DNA of 64,000 bases from Pseudomonas extremaustralis (GTDB lineage Bacteria > Pseudomonadota > Gammaproteobacteria > Pseudomonadales > Pseudomonadaceae). Below the pieces are notes generated by a model. That model was not told the DNA's origin and did no database searches. It worked only from the letters and a program-made list of their open reading frames with translations. Numbering within the stretch: position 1 is the stretch's first letter; each line of letters starts with the position of its first letter. This document shows, one piece after another, positions 17,009 to 26,500 of this stretch. Where the stretch lies: the NCBI RefSeq assembly GCF_900102035.1, contig NZ_LT629689.1, forward strand, positions 4,572,001-4,636,000, read 5' to 3'. Made by a program: the position numbers and the translations under genes.

Positions 17009-17697
17009 TGGAATGGGAAGTCATCATCAAGTGGCTGCCGAAGTTTGTGCAGGGCGCCATCCTGACCCTGGAGCTGGTCGGCATTGCCGTGATTCTCGGG
17101 TTGATCCTGGCCATCCCACTGGGCATCGCGCGCTCATCCAAGCGCTGGTACATACGCTCGCTGCCCTACGCCTATATCTTTTTCTTCCGCGGCACACCGC
17201 TGCTGGTGCAGCTGTTCCTGGTCTATTACGGCCTGGCCCAGTTCGACAGCATCCGCTCAAGCTTCATGTGGACCTACCTGCGTGACCCGTTCTGGTGTGC
17301 CACGGCCACCATGACGCTGCACACGGCGGCCTACATCGCCGAGATCCTGCGCGGTGCGATCCAGGCCATTCCGCCCGGCGAAATCGAAGCGGCCCGTGCG
17401 CTGGGCATGTCCAAAGCCAAGACGCTGATTTACATCATCCTGCCCCGCGCCGCGCGCATCGGGCTGCCGGCCTACAGCAACGAAGTCATCCTGATGCTCA
17501 AGGCCAGCTCCCTGGCGAGCACCGTGACGCTGCTTGAACTGACCGGCATGGCCCGGACCATCATTGCGCGCAACTACCTGACCGTAGAGATGTTCTTCAC
17601 CGCCGGCGTGTTCTACCTGCTGATCTCCTACCTCCTGGTTCGCGGCTTCAAACTGCTGGAACGCTGGCTGCGCGTCGATGCCTGCCAGGGACGTTGA
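17008..17697 (+). CDS. Amino acid ABC transporter permease (HisM-like)
   Basis: A 229-residue partner of the preceding permease, with five predicted helices. FRGTPLLVQLFLVYYGL is the typical second-helix region and PPGEIEAARALGMSKAKTL is the EAA loop. It would complete a HisQMP/J-type importer. The start is coupled to the upstream gene. Its last 20 bases overlap the start of the methyltransferase gene. Confidence 0.92.
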   Translation: MEWEVIIKWLPKFVQGAILTLELVGIAVILGLILAIPLGIARSSKRWYIRSLPYAYIFFFRGTPLLVQLFLVYYGLAQFDSIRSSFMWTYLRDPFWCATATMTLHTAAYIAEILRGAIQAIPPGEIEAARALGMSKAKTLIYIILPRAARIGLPAYSNEVILMLKASSLASTVTLLELTGMARTIIARNYLTVEMFFTAGVFYLLISYLLVRGFKLLERWLRVDACQGR

Positions 17698-18865
17698 GGC
17701 ACGCTTCCAAGCGCTGGATGCGTTTCTGATCGAGCACCAAGGGCTGTGGCGTCCACGGCCCTTTACCCATCGGCAGCTACCCTGGGAAACCGCCCATCCC
17801 GCACTTGCGACGTGGCTGCGTCAACGCTCGTTGGCCGAAGCCGAACATGCTCACAACCACCCCCATGAATTGCCGGCGCCAGCGCCTTTTCCACAGCTGA
17901 CGGAGCAGGCTTTGCGCCTCAGTGCTGTGGATAAGTTGCCCACCCATCCGCTGGAACCGGCGCGCCATCGCCTGAATGTCGATGTGCCCGGACGCAAATG
18001 GCAGCAGATAGAAGCCTTCGGCGCCGCGCTGCAGTTTGTGCAAACGCCCACCCACTGGCTGGACTGGTGCGCGGGCAAAGGGCACCTGGGGCGTCGACTG
18101 TTACACACAGGTCAACAACTGACCTGCCTGGAATACGACCCGGCCCTGATCGCCGCCGGCCAGGCCTTGAGCGACCACCACGGGCTGGCCGTGGCCCACC
18201 GCCTGCAAGACGTGATGGCGGATGTGGCGATCAGCGCCGAACACACCCCCGTCGCCCTGCACGCCTGTGGCGACCTGCACGTGCGCCTGCTGCAACTGGC
18301 CAGCGCCGCCGGCTGCAAGCAACTGGCCCTGGCGCCCTGCTGCTACAACCGGATCAACACCACGCATTATCAGGCCCTGTCCCGCGCAGGTCGGGCCTCT
18401 GACTTGCAACTGTCGATCGACGACCTCGGCCTGCCGCTGAGCGAAACCGTCACCGCCGGCCACCGCGTGCGCCGGCAACGGGACACGTCCATGGCCCGGC
18501 GCCTGGGGTTCGACGCGCTGCAACGCCAATTGCGCGGTTGCGACGAGTACCTGCCCACGCCGTCCCTGCCCGCCGGTTGGCTGGACCAACCGTTCGCCGA
18601 CTATTGCCGGGAGCTGGCGCGTCGCAAAGGGTTATCCACAGGCGAGCAGGATTGGACGGCGCTGGAGGCCCACGGGTGGCAGCGTCTGGCCGAGGTCAGG
18701 AACCTGGAACTGCTGCGTGGTCTGTTTCGGCGCCCGTTGGAGGTGTGGCTGGTACTGGATCGGGCATTGTTTCTTGCCGAGCATGGCTACCGGGTGGAGG
18801 TTGGCCGTTTCTGCGAGCCGACACTGACGCCGCGCAACCTGATGGTGCTTGCCGAGCGCGATTAA
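17678..18865 (+). CDS. SAM-dependent methyltransferase (Methyltransf_32-like)
   Basis: A 395-residue protein. The SAM-binding motif is DWCAGKGHLGRRLL at about residues 129-142, followed by CLEYDPALIAAG (motif II) and ALHACGDLHVRLL. The later LAPCCYN resembles the catalytic-loop region of the METTL25/RRNAD1-like methyltransferase family. The substrate is unknown; RNA or a small molecule are both possible. It overlaps the permease gene by 20 bases, so it is the last gene of the ABC operon in transcription but probably not in function. Confidence 0.8.
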   Translation: MPARDVEARFQALDAFLIEHQGLWRPRPFTHRQLPWETAHPALATWLRQRSLAEAEHAHNHPHELPAPAPFPQLTEQALRLSAVDKLPTHPLEPARHRLNVDVPGRKWQQIEAFGAALQFVQTPTHWLDWCAGKGHLGRRLLHTGQQLTCLEYDPALIAAGQALSDHHGLAVAHRLQDVMADVAISAEHTPVALHACGDLHVRLLQLASAAGCKQLALAPCCYNRINTTHYQALSRAGRASDLQLSIDDLGLPLSETVTAGHRVRRQRDTSMARRLGFDALQRQLRGCDEYLPTPSLPAGWLDQPFADYCRELARRKGLSTGEQDWTALEAHGWQRLAEVRNLELLRGLFRRPLEVWLVLDRALFLAEHGYRVEVGRFCEPTLTPRNLMVLAERD

Positions 18866-19106
18866 AGGGCAAAATTGTCGCACCCCAGCCTGTGGATAAC
18901 TCTGTTGATGAATTCTTTACAGCGCCTGTCGCCGCCTGTCATACAGGCTAAAAGCCAGCTTGTTCATTTTTTGTTCACACCATAAACCACCCGTAAAACA
19001 GGCAGTTGCGCCGTGATGAGAATGGCTCCACCTGCGCCCTGCTCCGCGCCATCGGCGACCTGCCGATTGTGCATAAACATTTCGCGTTTCGCGCATAAAG
19101 CGCGGT

Positions 19107-20066
19107 TTAGCGAGGTTTTTTCCATGTGATCAACAACCGGCAGAGTCTATTGAGGTCGTCGCGGGCGGCACTCGCGGTCAGCTTATCCAACGGGTCCGTG
19201 GCAAAGGCCAGGGCTTCGCTGATCGATGGATCGCGATGCACGACGTCCAACGGGTTGTCGCCCAGGCGCAGTTTGAAGGCATTGACCATGTCCAGGCTGA
19301 ACGCCGAGTTTTCTTCCAACTGATTGATCACATAGTGGCAATGTGGCGGGCGCTCACGCTCAAGATAAGGCGCCACCACCGCGTCCAATTGGTCAAGCGT
19401 GCCGAGACACGCGGCATTCGGCTGGACGACGACCAATACGCTATCGGCCACGCTCAACGCTTGATGCAGATAGACGTTATTGCCGGCGGGGGTGTCGATA
19501 AGCATGATCGCGCGCTCGTCCAACCCCAGGGTCGACAGGTGCTGTGCCAACCACTCCGGTTCGCGTGTGAGCCAATGCTGCAGGTGGTCCTTCTGCTTGA
19601 TATCGGTGTGCCCGAAGGGGATCACGTGGCAGCCAGCAAACCCGGCTTGCAGGAGCGTCCCCCAGGGCGTGTCGAGCAGGCTCGCGCGGCCGACGCCCAA
19701 GAGTTCCGGGGCCACGCCGAAATGCTGGCGCAAGGCGTTTTGAGGGTCCAGATCCAGCGCCACCACCGACTGCCCCAAGCGCTGCAAGCCGCTGCTCAAG
19801 GCCGTGGCCAGGGTGCTGCGACCCACGCCGCCGTTGACCGAGACCAGCGCCACCACGGTTGGGCGCGGTGCGCTCAAGTCGTAATGATGCGGTTGTTCAT
19901 AGGCTGCTGGCGCATGGGCGGAAAAGCGCGAACCGTCTTTCTGGTTGGCGCGGGTGCCATCATCGAATGGAAGGGTGCCAAAAAAGTGCAGCCGAGCGTT
20001 CCGTGCCGTGGGCTCCCGGGTCAGGCTCTTGCCGAACGGGGCAAACAGATCATCTGTACGGCTCAT
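19107..20066 (-). CDS. BcsQ/YhjQ-like ParA/MinD ATPase, orphan
   Basis: A 319-residue protein with an N-terminal linker of about 70 residues and then a ParA/MinD-type P-loop ATPase. The deviant Walker motif reads VNGGVGRSTLATAL, followed by VVALDLDPQNAL and IDTPAGNNVYL. This is close to BcsQ (YhjQ), the ATPase that localises cellulose synthesis at the cell pole. No bcsA, bcsB or other cellulose gene is next to it; instead it is divergent to lapG across a 265-base spacer. It might serve a cellulose locus elsewhere or polar placement of another surface system. Confidence 0.75.
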   Translation of the reverse strand: MSRTDDLFAPFGKSLTREPTARNARLHFFGTLPFDDGTRANQKDGSRFSAHAPAAYEQPHHYDLSAPRPTVVALVSVNGGVGRSTLATALSSGLQRLGQSVVALDLDPQNALRQHFGVAPELLGVGRASLLDTPWGTLLQAGFAGCHVIPFGHTDIKQKDHLQHWLTREPEWLAQHLSTLGLDERAIMLIDTPAGNNVYLHQALSVADSVLVVVQPNAACLGTLDQLDAVVAPYLERERPPHCHYVINQLEENSAFSLDMVNAFKLRLGDNPLDVVHRDPSISEALAFATDPLDKLTASAARDDLNRLCRLLITWKKPR

Positions 20067-20331
20067 GGCCCTAGCTCCTTCACGGTGCCATTAAAGACGT
20101 CAAAGGTCGGCAAGATAAGGCTGACCGCAAGTCTCTTTGTCGGCGCGTTGGTTGCGACATTCTGTGGCAGCGACCCTGAGGTGTCATTATTTTGATGAAA
20201 TTGCCACAACCCTTTCAGACGAGCGGAAAATAGCCAATTTACTGGCACTTAATTAGGGTAAATTGCTGCAATGTGATTTCATCGTGCCATTGTTTTTTAC
20301 CCGGTATCACCGCACCATTGCCGCACCTTCA

Positions 20332-21048
20332 ATGCTGCATGCTCGGGTAATCGCAGTGGCGATACGCTTTAACTTCCCTCGGTTTCTGTGCGGTCTGGCC
20401 ATCACGCTGTTGCTGGGTGGCGGCCTGCTGGGCAATCTGCTCGCCGATTGGGATTTCAGCCAGATCAGCCGCCGCGCCGAGGCGCTTTACGGCCCCCTGG
20501 GCGCCGGGCGCCAGCGTATCGATGCCTGGCAACACCTGCTGGCGACACAAAAGCAGGTCAGCGAGACCGAACAACTCAATGTGGTCAACTTGTTCTTTAA
20601 CCACCAGATGCACTACGAAGAAGATATCGACCTGTGGCATGAGATCGATTATTGGGCGACGCCCATTCAATCTCTGTGGAAAGGTGCCGGTGATTGTGAA
20701 GACTATGCCATCGCCAAATACTTCAGCCTGCGTCACTTGGGCGTCCCGGCCGAGAAGCTGCGCATAACCTACGTCAAGGCTTTGCGCCAGAATCGTGCGC
20801 ATATGGTACTGACCTACTATGCAAGCCCGGAGGCCATGCCGTTGGTACTGGACAGCCTGATGGACCCCATTCTGCCGGCCAGTCAACGTCCGGATTTGCT
20901 GCCCGTCTATGCTTTCAACGGCGAAGGGTTGTGGCTGACCGGCGCGGCGGGCAACAAAAAAGTCGGTGATAGCAAGCGCCTGTCACGCTGGCAGGATGTC
21001 TTGAAGAAAATGACTGCCGAAGGGTTTCCGGCCAGTTCGGATAATTAA
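20332..21048 (+). CDS. lapG: LapG periplasmic cysteine protease
   Basis: A 238-residue transglutaminase-fold protease with an N-terminal signal/anchor helix (residues 17-38). The catalytic triad is visible as Cys122 in GDCEDYA, His157 in AHMVL and Asp174 in VLDSL; the spacing matches the characterised LapG family. LapG cleaves the N-terminal TAAG site of LapA and releases the adhesin when c-di-GMP is low; LapD sequesters it when c-di-GMP is high. lapD starts 12 bases downstream. The start is taken at the ATG at 20332; the frame is open farther upstream. All functional statements come from the known family. Confidence 0.93.
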   Translation: MLHARVIAVAIRFNFPRFLCGLAITLLLGGGLLGNLLADWDFSQISRRAEALYGPLGAGRQRIDAWQHLLATQKQVSETEQLNVVNLFFNHQMHYEEDIDLWHEIDYWATPIQSLWKGAGDCEDYAIAKYFSLRHLGVPAEKLRITYVKALRQNRAHMVLTYYASPEAMPLVLDSLMDPILPASQRPDLLPVYAFNGEGLWLTGAAGNKKVGDSKRLSRWQDVLKKMTAEGFPASSDN

Positions 21049-21059
21049 CAGGAGCTACG

Positions 21060-23006
21060 ATGTCACTGTTCAAACAATTGCTGATCGCTATCTGTGTGTT
21101 TCTAGTGGTTGCCTTCAGCGGTAGCTTCATCGTCAGCCTGGAAAGCTCGCGTGCGCAGTACGTCAACCAGTTGCGTTCCCACGCCCAGGATGCGGCCACC
21201 GCACTGGCGTTGTCGCTGACACCGAACATCGATGACCCGGCGATGACCGAGCTGATGGTCAGTTCGATTTTTGACAGTGGCTACTATGCAAGCATCCGCG
21301 TGGTGGACCTGAGTAATAACAAGGTGCTGGTGGAGCGTGCCGCCGAGCCTGATGCCAGCGGCGTGCCGGTCTGGTTCGTGAAAATGATCGGCCTCGCGCC
21401 GGCCGGCGGCGATGCCATCGTCAGTCGAGGCTGGCAGCAGGCGGCACGGGTCGAGGTGATCAGCCACCCGATGTTTGCCTTGGCCAAACTGTGGCAGAGC
21501 GCATTGGGCAGCCTGGGCTGGTTGCTGCTCTGCGGCGCCGTGAGTGCGGTGCTCGGCGCGCTGTTGCTGCGCCGTCAGTTGAAGCCGCTGGACTATATGG
21601 TCGAACAGTCCCACGCCATCGCGCGACGCGAGTTCATCAGTTTGCCCGACCTCCCCCGCACCCCCGAACTACGGCGCGTGGTGCAGGCCATGAACCAGAT
21701 GGTCGAAAAGCTCAAGGCGTTGTTCACTGAACAGACCGAGCGCAGCGAGAAGCTGCGTGTGGAGTCCTACCAGGACAGCCTGACCGGGCTGGGGAACCGG
21801 CGTTATTTCGAGATGCAACTCAGCTCGCGGGTCAGCAACCTGGAAGAACCCAGTTCAGGCTACCTGCTGATCTTGCGGGTCAACGACCTCGCCGGCCTCA
21901 ACCAGCGCCTGGGCGGGCAACGCACCGACCAACTGCTGCAAGCCGTCAGCCAGCAACTGGTGCGGACCTGCGCCAAGTACCCGAAAACCCAAAACCTGAT
22001 CACCCGCAGCCGCGGCGGCGAATTCGCGGTGCTCGCCCCGGGCCTGGTGCGTCACGAAGCGGTGCAATTGGCCCAGACGCTGGAAACCACCCTGCACAGC
22101 CTGTACGAAACAGGCGCCACAGACATGCAAAACGTGGCCTACATCGGCCTCGCGCCCTACAACCCCGGCGATGCCTCGGCAGACCTGTTGATGCAGGCCG
22201 ACCAGGCCCTGGCCCAGGCTGAAGCCGGTAGCGGCCAAACCTGGGTATGCCTGGAGCGCCAGACCCAGGGCACCGTCAGCGACGATCCGCATAACTGGCA
22301 CACCCTGCTCGACGAGGCCCTGAATCAGGGGCGCTTCCGCTTGTTTTTCCAACCGGTGGTCCGTAGCGGCGATACCCGTCAGGTGCTGCACTACAAGGTA
22401 CTGTCGCGCCTGCTCGACAACCAGGACCAGACCATTGCGGCGGGGCACTTCCTGCCCTGGCTGGAGCGCTTCGGCTGGACCGCACGCCTTGACCAATTGA
22501 TGCTCGACCTGGTGATCAAACACCTGACACAGCACAACCAATCGGTGGCGTTCAACCTCTCGGCGACGACCTTGAATGACCCACAAGCCCTGGAGCGGAT
22601 GTTCGAGCGATTGGCGCAACACCCAACACTCGGTACGCGCCTGACGCTGGAGATCGGCGAAGAGCAAGTGCCTGAGCAAGACCAACTGGAGCGTCTCACC
22701 CGACGCATGCGCAGCTTGGGATACAGCCTTGGCCTGCAGCGTTTCGGCGGGCGTTTCAGCATGATCGGCAACCTGGCGAACCTGGGCCTGGCGTACCTCA
22801 AAATCGACGGCAGCTACATCCGTGCCATTGATCAGGAAAGCCACAAGCGCATTTTTATCGAGGCGATCCAGCGTGCCGCCCACAGCATCGATCTGCCGTT
22901 GATTGCAGAACGCGTGGAAACCGAAGGTGAGTTGCGCGTGATTCGCGAGATGGGTATCGAAGGGGTGCAAGGTCAACTGGTCGGTGAACCAGCGCCATGG
23001 AAGTAG
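21060..23006 (+). CDS. lapD: LapD c-di-GMP receptor (inactive GGDEF-EAL)
   Basis: A 648-residue inner membrane protein: first helix about 5-25, periplasmic domain about 26-150, second helix about 152-172, HAMP about 173-225, GGDEF-like about 236-390, EAL-like about 400-648. The cyclase motif is RGGEF at 318-322, and the EAL motif is replaced by KVLSR at 446-450, so both enzyme activities are expected to be lost, as in characterised LapD. Binding of c-di-GMP to the EAL-like domain lets the periplasmic domain hold LapG. It is in an operon with lapG. Confidence 0.95.
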   Translation: MSLFKQLLIAICVFLVVAFSGSFIVSLESSRAQYVNQLRSHAQDAATALALSLTPNIDDPAMTELMVSSIFDSGYYASIRVVDLSNNKVLVERAAEPDASGVPVWFVKMIGLAPAGGDAIVSRGWQQAARVEVISHPMFALAKLWQSALGSLGWLLLCGAVSAVLGALLLRRQLKPLDYMVEQSHAIARREFISLPDLPRTPELRRVVQAMNQMVEKLKALFTEQTERSEKLRVESYQDSLTGLGNRRYFEMQLSSRVSNLEEPSSGYLLILRVNDLAGLNQRLGGQRTDQLLQAVSQQLVRTCAKYPKTQNLITRSRGGEFAVLAPGLVRHEAVQLAQTLETTLHSLYETGATDMQNVAYIGLAPYNPGDASADLLMQADQALAQAEAGSGQTWVCLERQTQGTVSDDPHNWHTLLDEALNQGRFRLFFQPVVRSGDTRQVLHYKVLSRLLDNQDQTIAAGHFLPWLERFGWTARLDQLMLDLVIKHLTQHNQSVAFNLSATTLNDPQALERMFERLAQHPTLGTRLTLEIGEEQVPEQDQLERLTRRMRSLGYSLGLQRFGGRFSMIGNLANLGLAYLKIDGSYIRAIDQESHKRIFIEAIQRAAHSIDLPLIAERVETEGELRVIREMGIEGVQGQLVGEPAPWK

Positions 23007-23062
23007 AGCGTCGAGTCATCATGCCTGCTTGACGCTCATGCCGTGAAAGAGGTGCGTGGGCC

Positions 23063-23392
23063 TCAGATCAAACCGCTTTCATCGTCATTGATCAGCTCAC
23101 TCAACCCGCCCAGCGCCGTCCGTGCCTGGGTACGCTCTATCACCTTGACCTGCGCGGCGGGCGGCAGGTCAGTGATGCGGATCACGCCCTTAGAAGTCAG
23201 CACCTGGATCAAGTCATCGAGCACTCGAATCATCTCGGAGTCGCTCTGTTGTAGCTGCTTGAGGCTGCTAGCGATGGCGAACCATGTCTGAATGTCCGGG
23301 TGGTCCGCCGGGAGGGTTCCGGTGGCTTCGGCGAAAGTCTGCGACTCGACGCGAACCAAAGCGTTGTGTTGATCGCGTTGCACATAGAACAT
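23063..23392 (-). CDS. Conserved small protein between lapD and lapA
   Basis: A 109-residue soluble protein, helix-rich in the middle, starting MFYVQRDQHNALVRVESQ. Homologues in Pseudomonas are labelled as tryptophan synthase beta subunit-like, but the sequence has none of the features of TrpB (no PLP lysine, far too short), so that name should not be trusted. GGGAG lies 6-7 bases before the ATG at 23392. It lies downstream of lapA on the same strand, but a terminator separates them. Function unknown. Confidence 0.75.
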   Translation of the reverse strand: MFYVQRDQHNALVRVESQTFAEATGTLPADHPDIQTWFAIASSLKQLQQSDSEMIRVLDDLIQVLTSKGVIRITDLPPAAQVKVIERTQARTALGGLSELINDDESGLI

Positions 23393-23405
23393 CAGCGTTC
23401 TCCCA

Positions 23406-23440
23406 ATAAAAAATCCCTGCAGGCGCCGCACCCGGCGCCT
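23406..23440 (-). terminator. Terminator at end of lapA
   Basis: An 8-bp GC stem (AGGCGCCG / CGGCGCCT, 23421-23440) is followed on the minus strand by GGGATTTTTT. It ends the long lapA transcript; it also lies just before the small downstream gene. Confidence 0.8.
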
Positions 23441-23515
23441 ACAGAGATTACACACATTTTCCCGAAGCTGATGCCCACGGAGCACCAATCCCGAAAGATT
23501 GGCGCTCCAGGGTGA

Positions 23516-26500
23516 TCAGTCGTGATGCTTGACGGTCAGATCACCACCAGCGATCAGGCTGTTGATCGCAGCACTGCCAGTGCCCCAGTTGACGCCATCG
23601 ACCTTGATCGTCACATCGGCCGTACCGCCACCTTGCGCCGTGAACGAACCGCTGCTGCTGACACTCAGCGTCGAGTTGCCCGCCGAGTCGGTGTTCAACT
23701 TCAGGTAACTGGCCAGGTTGGTGTCGGTATTGCCTTGCAGCAAATCGGACAGGTCCAACTTATCGCCTTCACTGTGCTTGAAGTCGGTGATGGTATCGAC
23801 GCCAGTCCCGGTGTTGGTATCCCCTTTGAGCCACACGAAGGTATCCGCCCCCGCGCCGCCGGTGAGGGTGTCGTTGCCCTTGCCGCCCACCAGGATGTCG
23901 TTACCCGCCCCGCCGTTGAGCACATCGTTACCGCCTTGGCCGAACAGAATGTCGTTGCCGGCGTTGCCGATCAGGTTGTCAGCACCGTCGTTGGTACCGT
24001 AGATGTTCGACGCGCTGGCCAAGGCACCCACATCAGCGACGTGCTCGGTGATGAACTGGTGCAAGGTACGGTCGTCGATGTGATCGACGGTCGTGGCCAG
24101 TTTGTCGGCCGCGAACGCCTTGAGTGCAGCACTGCCTTCAAGGTTGTTGTAGCTGATCAGGTCGCCGAACAGTATGTCGTTACCCGAACCACCGGAGAGG
24201 GTGTCGGCGCCGGTATCGGCCGCGTGACCAGTGATGGCATCCGCCAGCTTCGCGGTGTCGATCGTGGCGACGGTATGATCGGTATCAAACTGTTTGAGCA
24301 CAGTGCTATCAATGTCTGAACCCAGACCGATAGCCTCGACGACAACCTTGCCTGGAACCGCGTTGACCAGATCGGAGTAGGCCGACTGGGCGTTGCTCAT
24401 GGCAATGGTGGAGTTGTTATAGACCGACGCGACGTCAAAACCGCCGCTGCTGTTGGCCACCACGTCGCCTTCGTAGGTTTGATAGCCACGACTGTCGTAG
24501 GAATAGACATGGCCGGCGCCATCGACAATCACCTGAGACTTACCATTGATGATCGCGGTGACCGAGGTGGTCTGACCCAAGACGTAATTGGAGTTCTTGA
24601 CGACGCTGTCAAAGTAAACAGACGAGCCATTCCGACTGCTCGAGCCCAGGTATGGGTTGCCATCAACGGCGGTGTACATGTTCGGCGCACCGTCGGTAAT
24701 GAAGTACGCCAGGTTTTTTGCACCCACGTTGCTCGTGGCGTCGCTGCTCTTGAACCAATTGGTGGCGGCGCTGAACGCATCCTGGTAGTTGGTCATGTCG
24801 TTCCAGTTTGACGACATCTGAGTCAATACAGCCTGCAAGGCAGCCTTAGCAGCGACCGGGTCGGCGAGGTTGACCGAGACTTGCGCTTCAACCCGAGTAT
24901 CGAAGTCGACCAGCAGTACCTTCACAACACCCGAGTCGCTTTTACCGGCATTGCTGATCAAGGTATCGAACACGGTCGCAAGCTGTGTCTTGATCGACGT
25001 CATCGCACTGCTGCCGATACTGCCCGAGGTATCGACGATGAAGGCAATGTTGTAGTTGCTGCCCGCAGTGACGATACCGCCTTTGTCACCGACCACCACG
25101 TTGTTGGCCGAGGAACTGCTCAGGTCGATGACATCGGCAGCGCCGCCGCCTTCAGTCACCACATAAGTCTGTGGCGTAACGGTAATGGTGCTGGTCGCCA
25201 CCGACGAACTCAGGCTGTCAGCGCCTTCGTTGTCCTTCACCGAGATCTCGACGGTGCGATCACCCGTGGTCGGATACTTGCTGGTGCTGGAGTACTGGAA
25301 CGACTCGAGCAACGACTTGTAGGTGGCCGTGTCAGCCGCGCCCGACAGGGTCAGGACGATTTTGCCACTGACGTCGGTGCCGACGCTGGTCAGGGTGACG
25401 CCTTTGTAAGTACCGCCCACTGTCACCAGGCTCGAACTGAGCTGGTCGCCCGCGCTGGCGTTTTTCAAGGTGATGGTCGCGCTTTGCATCTGGCTGCTGT
25501 CGACGTCACCGATGGCTACGTTGCCGGTGATCGCGACCCCACCGGCACTGCGCTCGGAGTAGGCCGTGCTGTAGCTGGTGAGGACAGAACCGTCTGCGGT
25601 GCTCAGGTCCAGGATTGGAGCGTCGTTGACCGAGGTCACGGTGATAGTGCCGTTGGCCGGAGCCGAGGTCAGCGGGTTGCTGCCGTCAGCGTTGCCGCTA
25701 TCGGTGGCGGTGTAGGTGAAGTTCGCCGTGCCGTTGAAGTTCGCGCTCGGTTTGAAGTACACGGTGGCTTCGCCGTTGACCGCATCGATCGAGCCAGTTA
25801 CTGGCTTGGTCATGGCGGCATCGGTGTAGAAGGTGCCGTTGGTTGGCGCGCCGACGGTGAAGGATTTCACGTTCGCCAGGCCATCCACGTCGGTCGCGCT
25901 CAGCTTGACGGCGATACCTACGGTTGGGTCTTCAGCACCGGTCGCGGTGGTGGCCGCAGCCACTGGCGCGTCGTTGACCGGGGTCACGGTGATGGTGCCG
26001 TTGGCTGGGCTCGAGGTCAGTACGTTGCTGCCGTCAGCGTTGCCGCTGTCGGTGGCGGTGTAGGTGAAGTTCGCCGTGCCGTTGAAGTTCGCGCTCGGTT
26101 TGAAGTACACGGTGGCTTCACCGTTGACCGCGGTGATCGAGCCAGTTACTGGCTTGGTCATCGCCGCATCGGAGTAGAACGTGCCGTTGGTTGGCGCGCC
26201 GACGGTGAAGGATTTCACGTTCGCCAGGCCATCCACGTCGGTCGCGCTCAGCTTGACGGCGATACCTACGGTTGGGTCTTCAGCACCGGTCGCGGTGGTG
26301 GCCGCAGCCACTGGCGCGTCGTTGACCGGGGTCACGGTGATGGTGCCGTTGGCTGGGCTCGAGGTCAGTACGTTGCTGCCGTCAGCGTTGCCGCTGTCGG
26401 TGGCGGTGTAAGTGAAGTTCGCCGTGCCGTTGAAGTTCGCGCTCGGTTTGAAGTACACGGTGGCTTCGCCGTTGACCGCATCGATCGAGCCAGTTACTGG

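Noticed and set aside
21060..23006. LapD as an active diguanylate cyclase or phosphodiesterase
   Set aside because: RGGEF and KVL replace the GGDEF and EAL signatures; family knowledge says receptor only.
23063..23392. Name tryptophan synthase beta subunit for the small gene
   Set aside because: Too short and lacks every TrpB feature; the label appears to be a legacy error.
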